Source: DAITMV01 sp036834985 (GTDB taxonomy: Bacteria; Pseudomonadota; Gammaproteobacteria; Burkholderiales; Burkholderiaceae_B). Taken from it: a stretch of DNA of 64,000 nt. Each line of letters starts with the position of its first letter. Position 1 is the stretch's first letter. The stretch spans positions 17,628 through 81,627 of the forward strand of contig DAITMV010000001.1 in assembly GCA_036834985.1 (NCBI GenBank). The letters are read 5' to 3'. The position numbers and the translations under genes are program-made. The notes under the pieces were generated by a model. The model had not been told where the DNA came from. It searched no databases and worked only from the letters and a program-made list of their open reading frames with translations. Shown one piece after another: positions 42,448-51,842 of this stretch.

Positions 42448-45400
42448 ATGAACACGCGCCCCGCTTCTTCACCGGTTGAAGACACCTTACGCTCACTGCT
42501 TGCCCAACGTATCCTGATTCTGGATGGTGCCATGGGCACGATGATTCAGCGCTACAAATTAACAGAAGCCAAATACCGCGGCGAGGGAACTGGCGATCGG
42601 TTCGCAGACTTCGACCACGACGTAAAAGGTAATAACGAATTGCTGGTGCTGACCCAGCCACAGATCATTCAAGAGATTCATGAGCAGTACCTTGCAGCAG
42701 GGGCTGACATCATCGAAACCAACACCTTTGGTGCCACTACGGTTGCCCAGGCTGATTACCATATGGAACATCTGGTTGACGAGATGAACCGGGAAGCTGC
42801 CCGTCTGGCCCGTGCCGCCTGTGACAAGTACTCAACCCCTGACAAACCCCGATACGCTGCAGGCGCTTTGGGGCCTACCCCCAAGACCGCCTCCATTTCC
42901 CCGGATGTCAATGATCCGGGTGCCCGCAACATCACTTTTGATGAGCTGGTGCAAACGTATTATCAGCAAACCAAGGGCTTGATTGAAGGCGGCGTGGATT
43001 TGCTGCTGGTCGAGACAATTTTCGATACGCTCAATGCCAAGGCAGCCTTGTTTGCGATTGACCAGTACTTTGAAGACACCGGCACACGTATGCCGATCAT
43101 GATTTCCGGCACCGTGACCGATGCCTCCGGACGTATTCTGTCCGGGCAAACGGTCGAGGCATTCTGGAACTCGGTGCGCCATGCCAAACCCATCACCATT
43201 GGTTTGAATTGCGCTTTAGGCGCTGCCCTGATGCGCCCGTACGTACAAGAGCTGTCCAAAATCAGTGACACCTTTATTTGCGTCTATCCCAACGCCGGTT
43301 TGCCCAATCCCATGTCTGACACCGGCTTTGACGAAACACCCGACATCACCTCACGCCTGGTTCAGGAGTTCGCTGATGCTGGTTTTGTCAACATAGCGGG
43401 CGGTTGCTGCGGCACAACGCCTGATCACATTGCTGCCATTGCCCAAGCGCTGTCTGACCGTCAACCCCGCGCGGTTCCGACCATTGAGCCACAGTGTCGC
43501 CTATCGGGCCTGGAAGCCTTCAACATCAGTGACAGCAGCCTGTTTGTGAACGTCGGTGAGCGTACTAACGTCACTGGATCCAAAGCCTTTGCGCGGCTCA
43601 TCCTGAACGAACAGTACGACGAAGCCCTTGCTGTGGCGCGTCAACAGGTTGAAAACGGTGCCCAGGTCATCGACATCAACATGGACGAGGCCATGCTTGA
43701 TTCAAAAGCAGCGATGAAGCGCTTTTTGAATTTGATTGCGTCTGAGCCTGATATCGCACGCGTGCCCATCATGATCGATTCATCCAAGTGGGAAGTAATC
43801 GAGGCCGGGTTAAAGTGTGTACAAGGCAAGGCAGTCGTCAATTCCATTTCGCTCAAGGAAGGCGAGGCGGAGTTTTTGCGACAAGCCACCTTGTGTAAAC
43901 GCTACGGTGCTGCCGTAATTGTGATGGCATTTGATGAAGTGGGCCAGGCCGACACCTACGAGCGAAAAATCCAGATCTGCGAACGTGCTTACCGCACACT
44001 GGTTGATGTCGTGGGTTTTCCTGCCGAAGATATTATTTTTGATCCGAATATTTTTGCAATCGCCACAGGCATTGATGAGCACAACAACTACGCGGTCGAT
44101 TTTATCAACGCCACCGCATGGATTCGCCAACATCTGCCCCACGCCAAAATCTCCGGTGGTGTGTCGAACGTCTCGTTCAGCTTCCGTGGCAATGAGCCTG
44201 CCCGTGAGGCGATTCACACCGTATTTTTATACCACGCCATCCAGGCTGGTATGACCATGGGCATCGTGAACGCCGGCATGATGGGTGTGTACGATCAGCT
44301 CGATCCCCAGCTTAAAATTCTGGTGGAAGACATTGTGCTGAACCGTCCACCGACCTTTAGCCCAGAGGTACCCGCAGACTCACCGGAACGTGAAAAATCC
44401 GCCACCGAGCGCATGATCGAGTTTGCTGCCACGCTCAAAGCGGGCGGAAAAAAAGCGGAAGAAAATCTGCAGTGGCGTCAAGAAGACGTCAACAAACGAC
44501 TGGCCCATGCCTTGATTCACGGCATCACCAACTTCATCGTGGAGGATACAGAGGAAGCGTGGCAAGCCATTGCTGCCAAGGGCGGTCGTCCGTTACACGT
44601 CATCGAAGGACCTCTTATGGACGGCATGAATGTGGTCGGTGATTTGTTTGGTGCTGGCAAGATGTTCCTGCCCCAGGTGGTCAAATCAGCCCGCGTGATG
44701 AAACAGGCGGTGGCACATCTGATTCCCTATATTGAGGAAGAGAAAAAGCAACTTGAAGCCGCAGGCGGTGATGTCAAACCCAAAGGCAAGATACTGATTG
44801 CCACCGTCAAGGGTGACGTGCACGACATCGGCAAAAACATCGTCACCGTGGTCTTGCAGTGTAATAACTTTGAAGTGGTCAATATGGGCGTGATGGTGCC
44901 GTGTAACGACATTCTGGCGCGCGCCAAGGTCGAGGGCGCAGACATCATCGGTTTGTCGGGGTTGATCACTCCCTCGCTTGAGGAGATGGCCTACGTTGCC
45001 TCTGAAATGCAGCGCGATGATTATTTCCGCATCAAAAAAATTCCCTTGCTGATTGGTGGTGCAACCACCAGTCGGGTGCATACGGCTGTGAAAATCGCAC
45101 CGCACTACGAGGGCCCTGTGGTGTACGTCTCTGACGCGAGCCGCTCAGTGTCTGTGGCGCAAAATCTGCTCTCGGACGACAACGCCGCCACCTATATCGA
45201 CAGCCTGAAAACCGAGTACGAGCGTGTCCGTGAACAGCATGCCAATAAAAAAGCACAACCCTTGGTGAGTTTGGCTCAGGCGCGGGCCAACAAGCCAGTG
45301 ATTGACTGGTCAGCTTACACACCACCTGTTCCCAAGTTCATCGGCCGTCGTTTGTTCAAGAATTTTGATCTGAACGAACTGGCCAAATACATCGACTGGC

Positions 45401-46233
45401 AGCCCTTTTTCCAGACCTGGGATTTGCACGGACCTTTCCCTGCCATTCTGAACGATGAGGTGGTGGGCGAGTCCGCACGCAAAGTATTTTCCGATGGCCA
45501 ACACCTGTTAAAACGAGTGATTGATGGTCGCTGGTTGCAAGCCAACGCAGTGGTGGCGTTTTATCCCGCCAACACCGTGAACGAGGATGACATCGAGGTG
45601 TATACCGACGACACACGCAATCAGGTGTTGTTCACCTACCGCACCCTGCGGCAGCAAGGTGAAAAGCGTCAAGGGGTTGCAAACAAGGCGCTGGCTGATT
45701 TTATTGCACCCAAAGCCACAGGCAAAGCAGATTACATCGGCATGTTCGCCGTCACGGCCGGCTTGGGGATCGAGAAAAAGGAACAGCAATTTCTTGATCT
45801 ACATGATGACTACTCCTCCATCATGCTCAAGGCGATTGCGGATCGTCTGGCGGAGGCGTTTGCTGAGTATATGCACGAGCGGGTTCGCAAAGACCTCTGG
45901 GGCTATGCCGCAGACGAAGCGCTCAGTCAGGACGACTTGATCAAGGAAAAATACCGTGGAATCCGTCCTGCCCCTGGATACCCGGCCTGTCCGGAGCACA
46001 CCATCAAACAAACCATGTTCGATGTGATGGCGTGTGGTGACATTGGCATGGCAGTGACTGAAAGTCTGGCCATGACGCCAGCCGCCAGTGTGTCCGGTTT
46101 TTACTTTTCACATCCACAAAGCGATTATTTTAATGTGGGTAAAATCGGCGAGGATCAGTTACAGGATCTGTGTGTCCGCTCAGGCCGCAGTCAAGAAGAC
46201 CTCAAGCGCGCTTTGGCACCTAATCTGAGCTAA
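42448..46233 (+). CDS. metH: Cobalamin-dependent methionine synthase
   Basis: A 1261-residue four-module enzyme that methylates homocysteine from 5-methyltetrahydrofolate. The homocysteine module begins near residue 15 (LDGAMGTMIQRY) and has the zinc cysteines in GLNCALGA and GGCCGTTPDH. The folate module includes NVGERTNVTGSKAF. The B12 module has KGDVHDIGKNIV with His792 as lower ligand. The C-terminal SAM reactivation module shows RGIRPAPGYPACPEHT. The length is normal. AAAAAGG precedes the ATG. The 173-base upstream gap has no riboswitch that I can recognise. Confidence 0.97.
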   Translation: MNTRPASSPVEDTLRSLLAQRILILDGAMGTMIQRYKLTEAKYRGEGTGDRFADFDHDVKGNNELLVLTQPQIIQEIHEQYLAAGADIIETNTFGATTVAQADYHMEHLVDEMNREAARLARAACDKYSTPDKPRYAAGALGPTPKTASISPDVNDPGARNITFDELVQTYYQQTKGLIEGGVDLLLVETIFDTLNAKAALFAIDQYFEDTGTRMPIMISGTVTDASGRILSGQTVEAFWNSVRHAKPITIGLNCALGAALMRPYVQELSKISDTFICVYPNAGLPNPMSDTGFDETPDITSRLVQEFADAGFVNIAGGCCGTTPDHIAAIAQALSDRQPRAVPTIEPQCRLSGLEAFNISDSSLFVNVGERTNVTGSKAFARLILNEQYDEALAVARQQVENGAQVIDINMDEAMLDSKAAMKRFLNLIASEPDIARVPIMIDSSKWEVIEAGLKCVQGKAVVNSISLKEGEAEFLRQATLCKRYGAAVIVMAFDEVGQADTYERKIQICERAYRTLVDVVGFPAEDIIFDPNIFAIATGIDEHNNYAVDFINATAWIRQHLPHAKISGGVSNVSFSFRGNEPAREAIHTVFLYHAIQAGMTMGIVNAGMMGVYDQLDPQLKILVEDIVLNRPPTFSPEVPADSPEREKSATERMIEFAATLKAGGKKAEENLQWRQEDVNKRLAHALIHGITNFIVEDTEEAWQAIAAKGGRPLHVIEGPLMDGMNVVGDLFGAGKMFLPQVVKSARVMKQAVAHLIPYIEEEKKQLEAAGGDVKPKGKILIATVKGDVHDIGKNIVTVVLQCNNFEVVNMGVMVPCNDILARAKVEGADIIGLSGLITPSLEEMAYVASEMQRDDYFRIKKIPLLIGGATTSRVHTAVKIAPHYEGPVVYVSDASRSVSVAQNLLSDDNAATYIDSLKTEYERVREQHANKKAQPLVSLAQARANKPVIDWSAYTPPVPKFIGRRLFKNFDLNELAKYIDWQPFFQTWDLHGPFPAILNDEVVGESARKVFSDGQHLLKRVIDGRWLQANAVVAFYPANTVNEDDIEVYTDDTRNQVLFTYRTLRQQGEKRQGVANKALADFIAPKATGKADYIGMFAVTAGLGIEKKEQQFLDLHDDYSSIMLKAIADRLAEAFAEYMHERVRKDLWGYAADEALSQDDLIKEKYRGIRPAPGYPACPEHTIKQTMFDVMACGDIGMAVTESLAMTPAASVSGFYFSHPQSDYFNVGKIGEDQLQDLCVRSGRSQEDLKRALAPNLS

Positions 46234-46271
46234 CTCACTTGAACAACAAGGGATCAGAGTCCTACGGCTTG

Positions 46272-47948
46272 TCATAACGAAGGTACGTCGTTGGTCCCTG
46301 ATGCCAGCTTGTCTTCAAATAGCTGCTCGGATGATTGAGCGGACAATTGACCAAAAAACCGTCTTAGCTGACCAAAAGACGGGTTTTCGGCCTTACCGTG
46401 TTTCCAGCGGGGATTTAATTCTGCGAACCAACCCTTTTCCTTGATTTCACCGATGAAGGCTGCGAATCCGTCTCGCTGTATCACTCGTAACGACTGACCG
46501 CTGAATGTGAATGTTCTCCAGGACGGGTCCGTTTTCGCCGGATTCTCTGAAGAGACGCCTGATGGGCTATTCTCTGCTGTGATGTATTGTGCTGCGCGTG
46601 GATCAGGCAAGATAAATAAGGCTGGAAAGTTATGCTCTTCATGGCTGTGTGGATTGGCATGGTCACTGTTGTGATGAAACAGCTCTAGATGCTCGCCCCT
46701 ATTCAAGTGCTCATTGAGTGCTTTCAGGGCCCTTTTCAGAAAGGGTGAGATGTTGCCCATATCGGGGTCCTCATGTTGGGATGAGTTGTAGCGCAAATTA
46801 GCCAGGGCACTCCGAATACCCGGTTCGCAGTGCGGCGCGCTGCTAAAACAGGAGTCAGACGAACTATCCCCCTCATCCAGCGCAGAAAAAGACTCGGGCT
46901 GCAATGGATGCCGATCTTCGTGAAAGTCTTTTTCTTCTACAGTGGTGCACACCATCAGCAAGTCGTAATCGGCAGTCAAGGGCTTTTTGATCACAGGGTG
47001 TCCCAGCACATGGATCTCGGAAAAGGACTCAGGTGGTTTGTTGATTACCTTGTTGGAATTAAAAATATGGGGATAACCCATGATGGTCCAAGCGGCTTTT
47101 TGCGTGCCGTAATAGGTGGTGCTGGGGACGGCTTGAAAGTGAATGAACTGGTTGCTTTTGTGCGATGAATAAAACGTAAACTGTTCACCAAGATTAAATT
47201 TATTGCTTTCAGATTCATGAATACCAATTTCCAAATTGTCCCAAAGCTCCTTGATACGAGCATCTGTCAACAGCAGTGGTAATTCAATCGCGTATTTTTG
47301 ATCAATAGCGTCTTGTACAGCTGGCAATCTGGAGACAGGTATCAACGCGTCTACCTCATTGCTAGGGTGGACGTGCAGGTTACCTTTTACGTCCATATCC
47401 GTGCAGGGCGGCGGTTGCATGGGATTGTCCCAAAAGTCCTGTGCACATAGCAGGCCTGCAAAGGGTCCCCACTTGGCAGTTTTACTTTTTATATGAAATG
47501 GCTTGGTCGGAAACCCTTCGGATAAAGGTGTTTTTGAGGCAGGATTGATAGTACGTATTCCAAGAATCTGGTGATGTTCCCATGCATAAAGCCAAATTCC
47601 AAATAAGTGTTCTGGCAGCATGCCAGAGTTGCAAACGGCCAACACGTGACGTATTTCATCGGCTACACAGGTGGAGTTCCAGTTACCCAGTTCATAGGGA
47701 AGTTCCGGTTTTAAGGTAGAGGGAATTTGTCTGAACATACCCCCGGTGGACGTTCTTACCATCGCTTGTCCCGACTGCGGGGTGTGACGTCGAGTCGCTG
47801 AGGCGGAGGGTTTATTGTATTGACCAGACAAACGGGTCTGTGTTTGGGTTTGTTGTTCAAAATGGCTGATCAGGTGTTTAACCCCTGAACTGGGTGCAAC
47901 AGGATTCATGATGGTTTTTAAAAAATTAAATTGATTCGACACCCGCAT
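46272..47948 (-). CDS. ExoY / edema-factor-like nucleotidyl cyclase toxin (candidate T6SS effector)
   Basis: A 558-residue protein that I recognise by eye as a member of the ExoY/CyaA/anthrax edema factor cyclase family. Matching blocks in order are: GFPTK at 145-149 and IKSK at 153-156 (Lys149, Lys156, matching the ATP-binding lysines of ExoY at +0 and +7); WGPFAG 160-165; TADYD 325-329 (metal-binding Asp327, Asp329); GNISP 398-402; NRGEH 416-420; FHHNSDHANPHSH 424-436 (His425/426, Asn432); and NFPALFILP 440-448. The first 90 residues are polar and unlike ExoY, and 340-395 is a Ser/Asp-rich insert. It makes cyclic nucleotides inside target cells if the homology holds. It lies 6 bases after tssA, the last gene of the T6SS operon. 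There is no Sec signal. An alternative start is ATG 47909. Sampled stretches are AT-rich. Confidence 0.85.
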   Translation of the reverse strand: MRVSNQFNFLKTIMNPVAPSSGVKHLISHFEQQTQTQTRLSGQYNKPSASATRRHTPQSGQAMVRTSTGGMFRQIPSTLKPELPYELGNWNSTCVADEIRHVLAVCNSGMLPEHLFGIWLYAWEHHQILGIRTINPASKTPLSEGFPTKPFHIKSKTAKWGPFAGLLCAQDFWDNPMQPPPCTDMDVKGNLHVHPSNEVDALIPVSRLPAVQDAIDQKYAIELPLLLTDARIKELWDNLEIGIHESESNKFNLGEQFTFYSSHKSNQFIHFQAVPSTTYYGTQKAAWTIMGYPHIFNSNKVINKPPESFSEIHVLGHPVIKKPLTADYDLLMVCTTVEEKDFHEDRHPLQPESFSALDEGDSSSDSCFSSAPHCEPGIRSALANLRYNSSQHEDPDMGNISPFLKRALKALNEHLNRGEHLELFHHNSDHANPHSHEEHNFPALFILPDPRAAQYITAENSPSGVSSENPAKTDPSWRTFTFSGQSLRVIQRDGFAAFIGEIKEKGWFAELNPRWKHGKAENPSFGQLRRFFGQLSAQSSEQLFEDKLASGTNDVPSL

Positions 47949-47954
47949 CGTGGG

Positions 47955-49028
47955 CTAGTCAAGACGAATGCCAAGGACATCCTGCATTTTTTGTTTGGTC
48001 TGATCGTCATGGACCAATTCGGATAACCACACGTGTACAGGTTTGTTGGCCCAGGACAGCGCTTTGTCGAGCATGGGGGCCAACGGACCATATGGCTCAT
48101 GGGTTTTAAAGTAAGACGCCACTTGCTCGAGCAACTGGATCATGTTGGCTCGGTGGGTCGCAGCAGGCGTTATGTTCATGGTTGCTGCCGTAACTTGTGT
48201 TGATTCACTCACACGCTGCCGGTCAGCCCCTGCATGTGTCATCAACGTAGCCACGGGGGCGATATTGCCGCTTGGCGGTTCAGCCTGCGGGTAGCCCAGC
48301 CAGTCCTGATGTTTGCAAATGAGACGTGTGAATAGCTCGCTACACCGAGTGAACGGACAAGCGCCCTGTCCCCAGCGCTGATCAATGCGTGTAGCAACTC
48401 GCAGCAGCGCCTGATCGGCTCTGCATAAGTCGTCGAGCTGCTGTTGGATGGCACTTCGATGCTGGTGCACAAATCGCTCTGCCCGAGCCTTGTTAGACTC
48501 ATCGCCAACCGCTTTACACCATGCAAACCAGTGAATGGTTCCGTGGTCGTCGCTGATCAGGGGATAGGTTCCGAGGGCGTGCGAAAGGTGTTTATCCAGC
48601 CAAGTCAGCTTGGCCATCCGCTCTTGGTTGGCTTCGTCGGGATGGTCGTCCAAGCCCATCGGGTCGCAAGCAGGAAACCCATCGTTCCACCAATGATCAA
48701 ACCATTCCGCCATACCCTCGATCGCAGTGGCAAGTTCCGTAAAGCCTGTCTGTTTACAACTGGCGCGTACGTACCAGACAACCAACTGTAAGTCTTTGGA
48801 GGCCGTTTGAATGGCGTCTAGCGACATGTCCATGACATCGGACCACCTGGCCTTTGGGCGGTGACTATCCCAGTGCCCGGTAGACAGGGTATCTGTTTCT
48901 TCCTGCTGGGCTTGGCCGATGCGATCGTACCAATCGGTCATTTGGATATCGTGTCCGGCAGGTTTGGCTGTGCTGCAAGGCTTACGTATGGCGTCAATCC
49001 ATGGATGTGAAACGGAAGTGCTTGTCAT
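47955..49028 (-). CDS. tssA: T6SS component TssA
   Basis: T6SS assembly protein that primes and caps the sheath, 357 residues. The N-terminal ImpA-type region is visible: DWYDRIGQAQQEE, ARWSDVMDMSLDAI and SKDLQLVVWYVRASCKQTGF, followed by LADGF-like MAEWFDHWWNDGFPACDP. The C-terminal part has AMLDKALSWANKPV-like repeats (MLDKALSWANKPVHVWLSEL). It is 31 bases after tssG. It acts in the cytoplasm at the baseplate and sheath tip. Confidence 0.92.
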   Translation of the reverse strand: MTSTSVSHPWIDAIRKPCSTAKPAGHDIQMTDWYDRIGQAQQEETDTLSTGHWDSHRPKARWSDVMDMSLDAIQTASKDLQLVVWYVRASCKQTGFTELATAIEGMAEWFDHWWNDGFPACDPMGLDDHPDEANQERMAKLTWLDKHLSHALGTYPLISDDHGTIHWFAWCKAVGDESNKARAERFVHQHRSAIQQQLDDLCRADQALLRVATRIDQRWGQGACPFTRCSELFTRLICKHQDWLGYPQAEPPSGNIAPVATLMTHAGADRQRVSESTQVTAATMNITPAATHRANMIQLLEQVASYFKTHEPYGPLAPMLDKALSWANKPVHVWLSELVHDDQTKQKMQDVLGIRLD

Positions 49029-49059
49029 GATCTCAAGATGCGTTACTTAATAAGTTTGA

Positions 49060-49977
49060 TCAGGTACGGGAATTTGGCAGGGTGATTCGATAGGGAATCC
49101 ATCGGATAACAACGGGCATTGCAGGTTTTCCCAAGACGCTGGAGATGCCCAGTTGCCGGCCCGCATGGCCGAGTATCATGGGCGTTGAATCGGTCAGCGT
49201 CGCAGAACAAACCGGCTCAATATGCGCTGGTAGCAGGTCTTTGAGCACATCAGCCAGGGTGGTGTGATCAGACCCGTTTTGATGGACCAATCGTGAAAAT
49301 GCCGTCAGGTTGATCCCTGAAAAATCAAACACGATACGACTTGACCGCAGCTCGAGTGTTGTACCCAGACGAACACGGCCCAATCGCATCGACAATTGAC
49401 CCAGATGGCAAGCCCATTGTGCCGACATCTCATGGCGCGCATGTTGTAATGGTTTGAGCTGGCATGCTAGTCCTGTGAATGAAGCAACCATGCGTTCAAC
49501 CACTTCTTGTGAACGTATACGTTGAACGCTTTGTCCGTGAAAATTCAAACGCAAGGTACGCAGGCGATCAGGTGCTGAGCAGGGCGTTAAATGACCGGCC
49601 CAGGCGGCCAGTGCTTGCCTGACTGGCCATGGTGTCGAGGACCATACTGCAGGTCGTGTCAATCCCCATGCTGCTAGATCTTTTAATGTGAGGGGTTGGG
49701 CCAGAAGATCAAGCAGACGGTGAGCGGCCTCATTTTTGTGAAGCTGGCGTTCGTTTGTCACCCACTCCTGGTACACCCGCGGCAAGGGGCCGTTAATCCC
49801 CAGCAAACCGTGACTGTTCAAGGTGATGTCTCGGGTATCCTGGCTGGATGAGATATCGTATGTTGGGTGAACCAGATTTGCACAACTACGAATGGAGCCG
49901 TGGCCGCGTTGGTGGCGCAACCAGTTGGCCAGAATCATCAGGCCCTGAGCGTTGGGATTGTGGGTGTTCACTATCAT
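49060..49977 (-). CDS. tssG: T6SS baseplate protein TssG
   Basis: Baseplate wedge component, 305 residues. Family features are INGPLPRVYQEWVTNERQL (usual GxxGxLPxHYTE region), LDLLAQPLTLKDLAAWG and LGRVRLGTTLELRSSRIVF near 215-235, where TssG has its conserved LG...G motif. The start overlaps the end of tssF by ATGA. It forms the TssE-F-G-K wedge. Confidence 0.93.
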   Translation of the reverse strand: MIVNTHNPNAQGLMILANWLRHQRGHGSIRSCANLVHPTYDISSSQDTRDITLNSHGLLGINGPLPRVYQEWVTNERQLHKNEAAHRLLDLLAQPLTLKDLAAWGLTRPAVWSSTPWPVRQALAAWAGHLTPCSAPDRLRTLRLNFHGQSVQRIRSQEVVERMVASFTGLACQLKPLQHARHEMSAQWACHLGQLSMRLGRVRLGTTLELRSSRIVFDFSGINLTAFSRLVHQNGSDHTTLADVLKDLLPAHIEPVCSATLTDSTPMILGHAGRQLGISSVLGKPAMPVVIRWIPYRITLPNSRT

Positions 49978-51842
49978 GGCAGCTCCTCAGGGAGCGTATC
50001 CCAGGCACTGGTACGCCATGGACCAACATACACCGTGGCATCCCGATGTATATCAAACACCTGTAAGCGAATCACTTGCTGCAGGGGGCAAGCACCACCC
50101 AGGAGGCGATCGAGCATCCGGGACCAAACCACCACGCTGTGACTGGCAAATTCTTTGCCGTGAATGTACAGGGTAACCTCATTTGCACTGACCCAGACGT
50201 TATAAGGTTTACCCGGAAGCGGCACCCAGGTCGATTCAAGCCGAATGTCTTTGATGCTGTTGATTCGTCGTTCATGGCCGGCATCTTCTCCGCGGTTGAA
50301 CAGCCGCAACCAGCTTTTAAGCAGCTCTCCGCGCTGGCTAACCCACTGCATTAATTCTGTACCGCTTAAGGCCATCAAATGCCATACACATTCTTGCTGT
50401 GGAACCGCTGCGATAAACGGAGATGGTTTACAAACGATGTGTGCCGACAGCTCATAACTGTCATGCTTGAGGCGCCAGCGCGAGGTATCGGGCGTATCTT
50501 GCATCCAGGCGTGAGAGACCTCCTGATGCTGATGACATATCAGGGCTGCCCCGATTGATTCAGCTTGGATGGACTGCGGTATCTGTTGTCGATTCATCAG
50601 GGCCAGCCGCCAGTCGGGTTCTGCATGTCCTGCCGGCGAGTCTTCATAGGCATACCAGCCAGGCAGTGTTTGATCCGCTTGTGCCGGTTGAAACATATCC
50701 AGCGACAGGAGCGGTGCAAGCGCTTGATGCATCAGCGTCTGATCGGTTTGACAGGTGTAATGTACGGATTCCACCCGCATGATGCCCAGCGATTTGTCTC
50801 CGCTGTTGTCAGGTCTGAGTCTAAAATCAGCCTGATCATCGCTGGGTCGAATAGGGAGCGCCCCAGCTTTTTTCCAGTTACTGGCCGCAACACAATTTAG
50901 TTTGAATGGCTGGCTCCCCAACCCCTGTTTCAGGTGTTCGATGTGTTCAGATCCGGCAAGATGATTCAGTGGGATCCACACCGTCATGCCCGCGGTATGA
51001 GATACCGTGGTTAGGCGATCTCTACATCCCAGCGGTAATAGCGGAAGCTCCAAGAAGCGTGCCGCTTCAGGGAGTATGAAGTAGTCCTGTAGCGCACTGT
51101 GCCAGCTGGGTGTACGCAGGTCTCTAGGCCATAATGATAAAGACCGGTCTGTTCCGATGCCGGCGGCGCTGATCCGACGATCGGTGTGGGTCCATTGTTG
51201 ATCGATTTGTGTCCAGACTGTATCTGAATGAAGATGCAACAAATCCCACCACGCCCAAGCGGAGCCAGGGTCTGTACTTAGCCAGAGCGATACCTGCGCG
51301 GGCATGACATGGCTCGTTGCACGGTTTGCAAGTTTGATTTTTAAAACATACCGGGCATCGGGTGACCGCTGTGCCCAGTCATGGCTACCTGCGACAGACT
51401 GCAGTTCGACGGTGATCAGGTCAAGCCCATGCAGCTGTATATCCCAACAGGTTTGCAAAAAAATCGAACCATTGGTCAGTTGTGAACGTGTCAGCAGTGT
51501 CCCCTCGGGCAGGATTGATAGCCTGCCCTGGGCCAGTTGCTCTGCCCCCGGCTGTATTTGCACAATCGTACTGCTCGGGATGGCATGTAGCCAGTCCGGG
51601 TGTCGATGGGTCAGCATGGCTTGAGCCAGCTCAGGCAGGGCGCAGTCCACCCGGTGCTGTGTACGTGCTGCCAGATAGGCTACGCCCTCAAGCAGGCGTT
51701 CTATGTGCGGATCGTCACAATGCTCGGAGGCCAAGCCGAGACTGTGTGCAATCTCGGGAAATTCGGCAGCAAAGGCCTGTGCGTCTTTGCGCAGCGCCTG
51801 TAATTCGCGCTCAAAATAAGGTAGCAAGGTATCCATGGTCAT
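49974..51842 (-). CDS. tssF: T6SS baseplate protein TssF
   Basis: The largest baseplate wedge protein, 622 residues. It begins MDTLLPYFERELQALRKDAQ (after MT) with FAAEFPEIAHSLGL and DPHIERLLEGVAYLAART, the standard TssF opening. LTTVSHTAGMTVWIPLNHL and the C-terminal VIRLQVFDIHRDATVY region also fit. It overlaps tssE and tssG by 4 bases each. Confidence 0.95.
   Translation of the reverse strand: MTMDTLLPYFERELQALRKDAQAFAAEFPEIAHSLGLASEHCDDPHIERLLEGVAYLAARTQHRVDCALPELAQAMLTHRHPDWLHAIPSSTIVQIQPGAEQLAQGRLSILPEGTLLTRSQLTNGSIFLQTCWDIQLHGLDLITVELQSVAGSHDWAQRSPDARYVLKIKLANRATSHVMPAQVSLWLSTDPGSAWAWWDLLHLHSDTVWTQIDQQWTHTDRRISAAGIGTDRSLSLWPRDLRTPSWHSALQDYFILPEAARFLELPLLPLGCRDRLTTVSHTAGMTVWIPLNHLAGSEHIEHLKQGLGSQPFKLNCVAASNWKKAGALPIRPSDDQADFRLRPDNSGDKSLGIMRVESVHYTCQTDQTLMHQALAPLLSLDMFQPAQADQTLPGWYAYEDSPAGHAEPDWRLALMNRQQIPQSIQAESIGAALICHQHQEVSHAWMQDTPDTSRWRLKHDSYELSAHIVCKPSPFIAAVPQQECVWHLMALSGTELMQWVSQRGELLKSWLRLFNRGEDAGHERRINSIKDIRLESTWVPLPGKPYNVWVSANEVTLYIHGKEFASHSVVVWSRMLDRLLGGACPLQQVIRLQVFDIHRDATVYVGPWRTSAWDTLPEELP

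Noticed and set aside
46234..46271. Immunity gene for the cyclase toxin
   Set aside because: Only 38 bases separate it from metH, and host-directed cyclases that need a eukaryotic activator do not need immunity.
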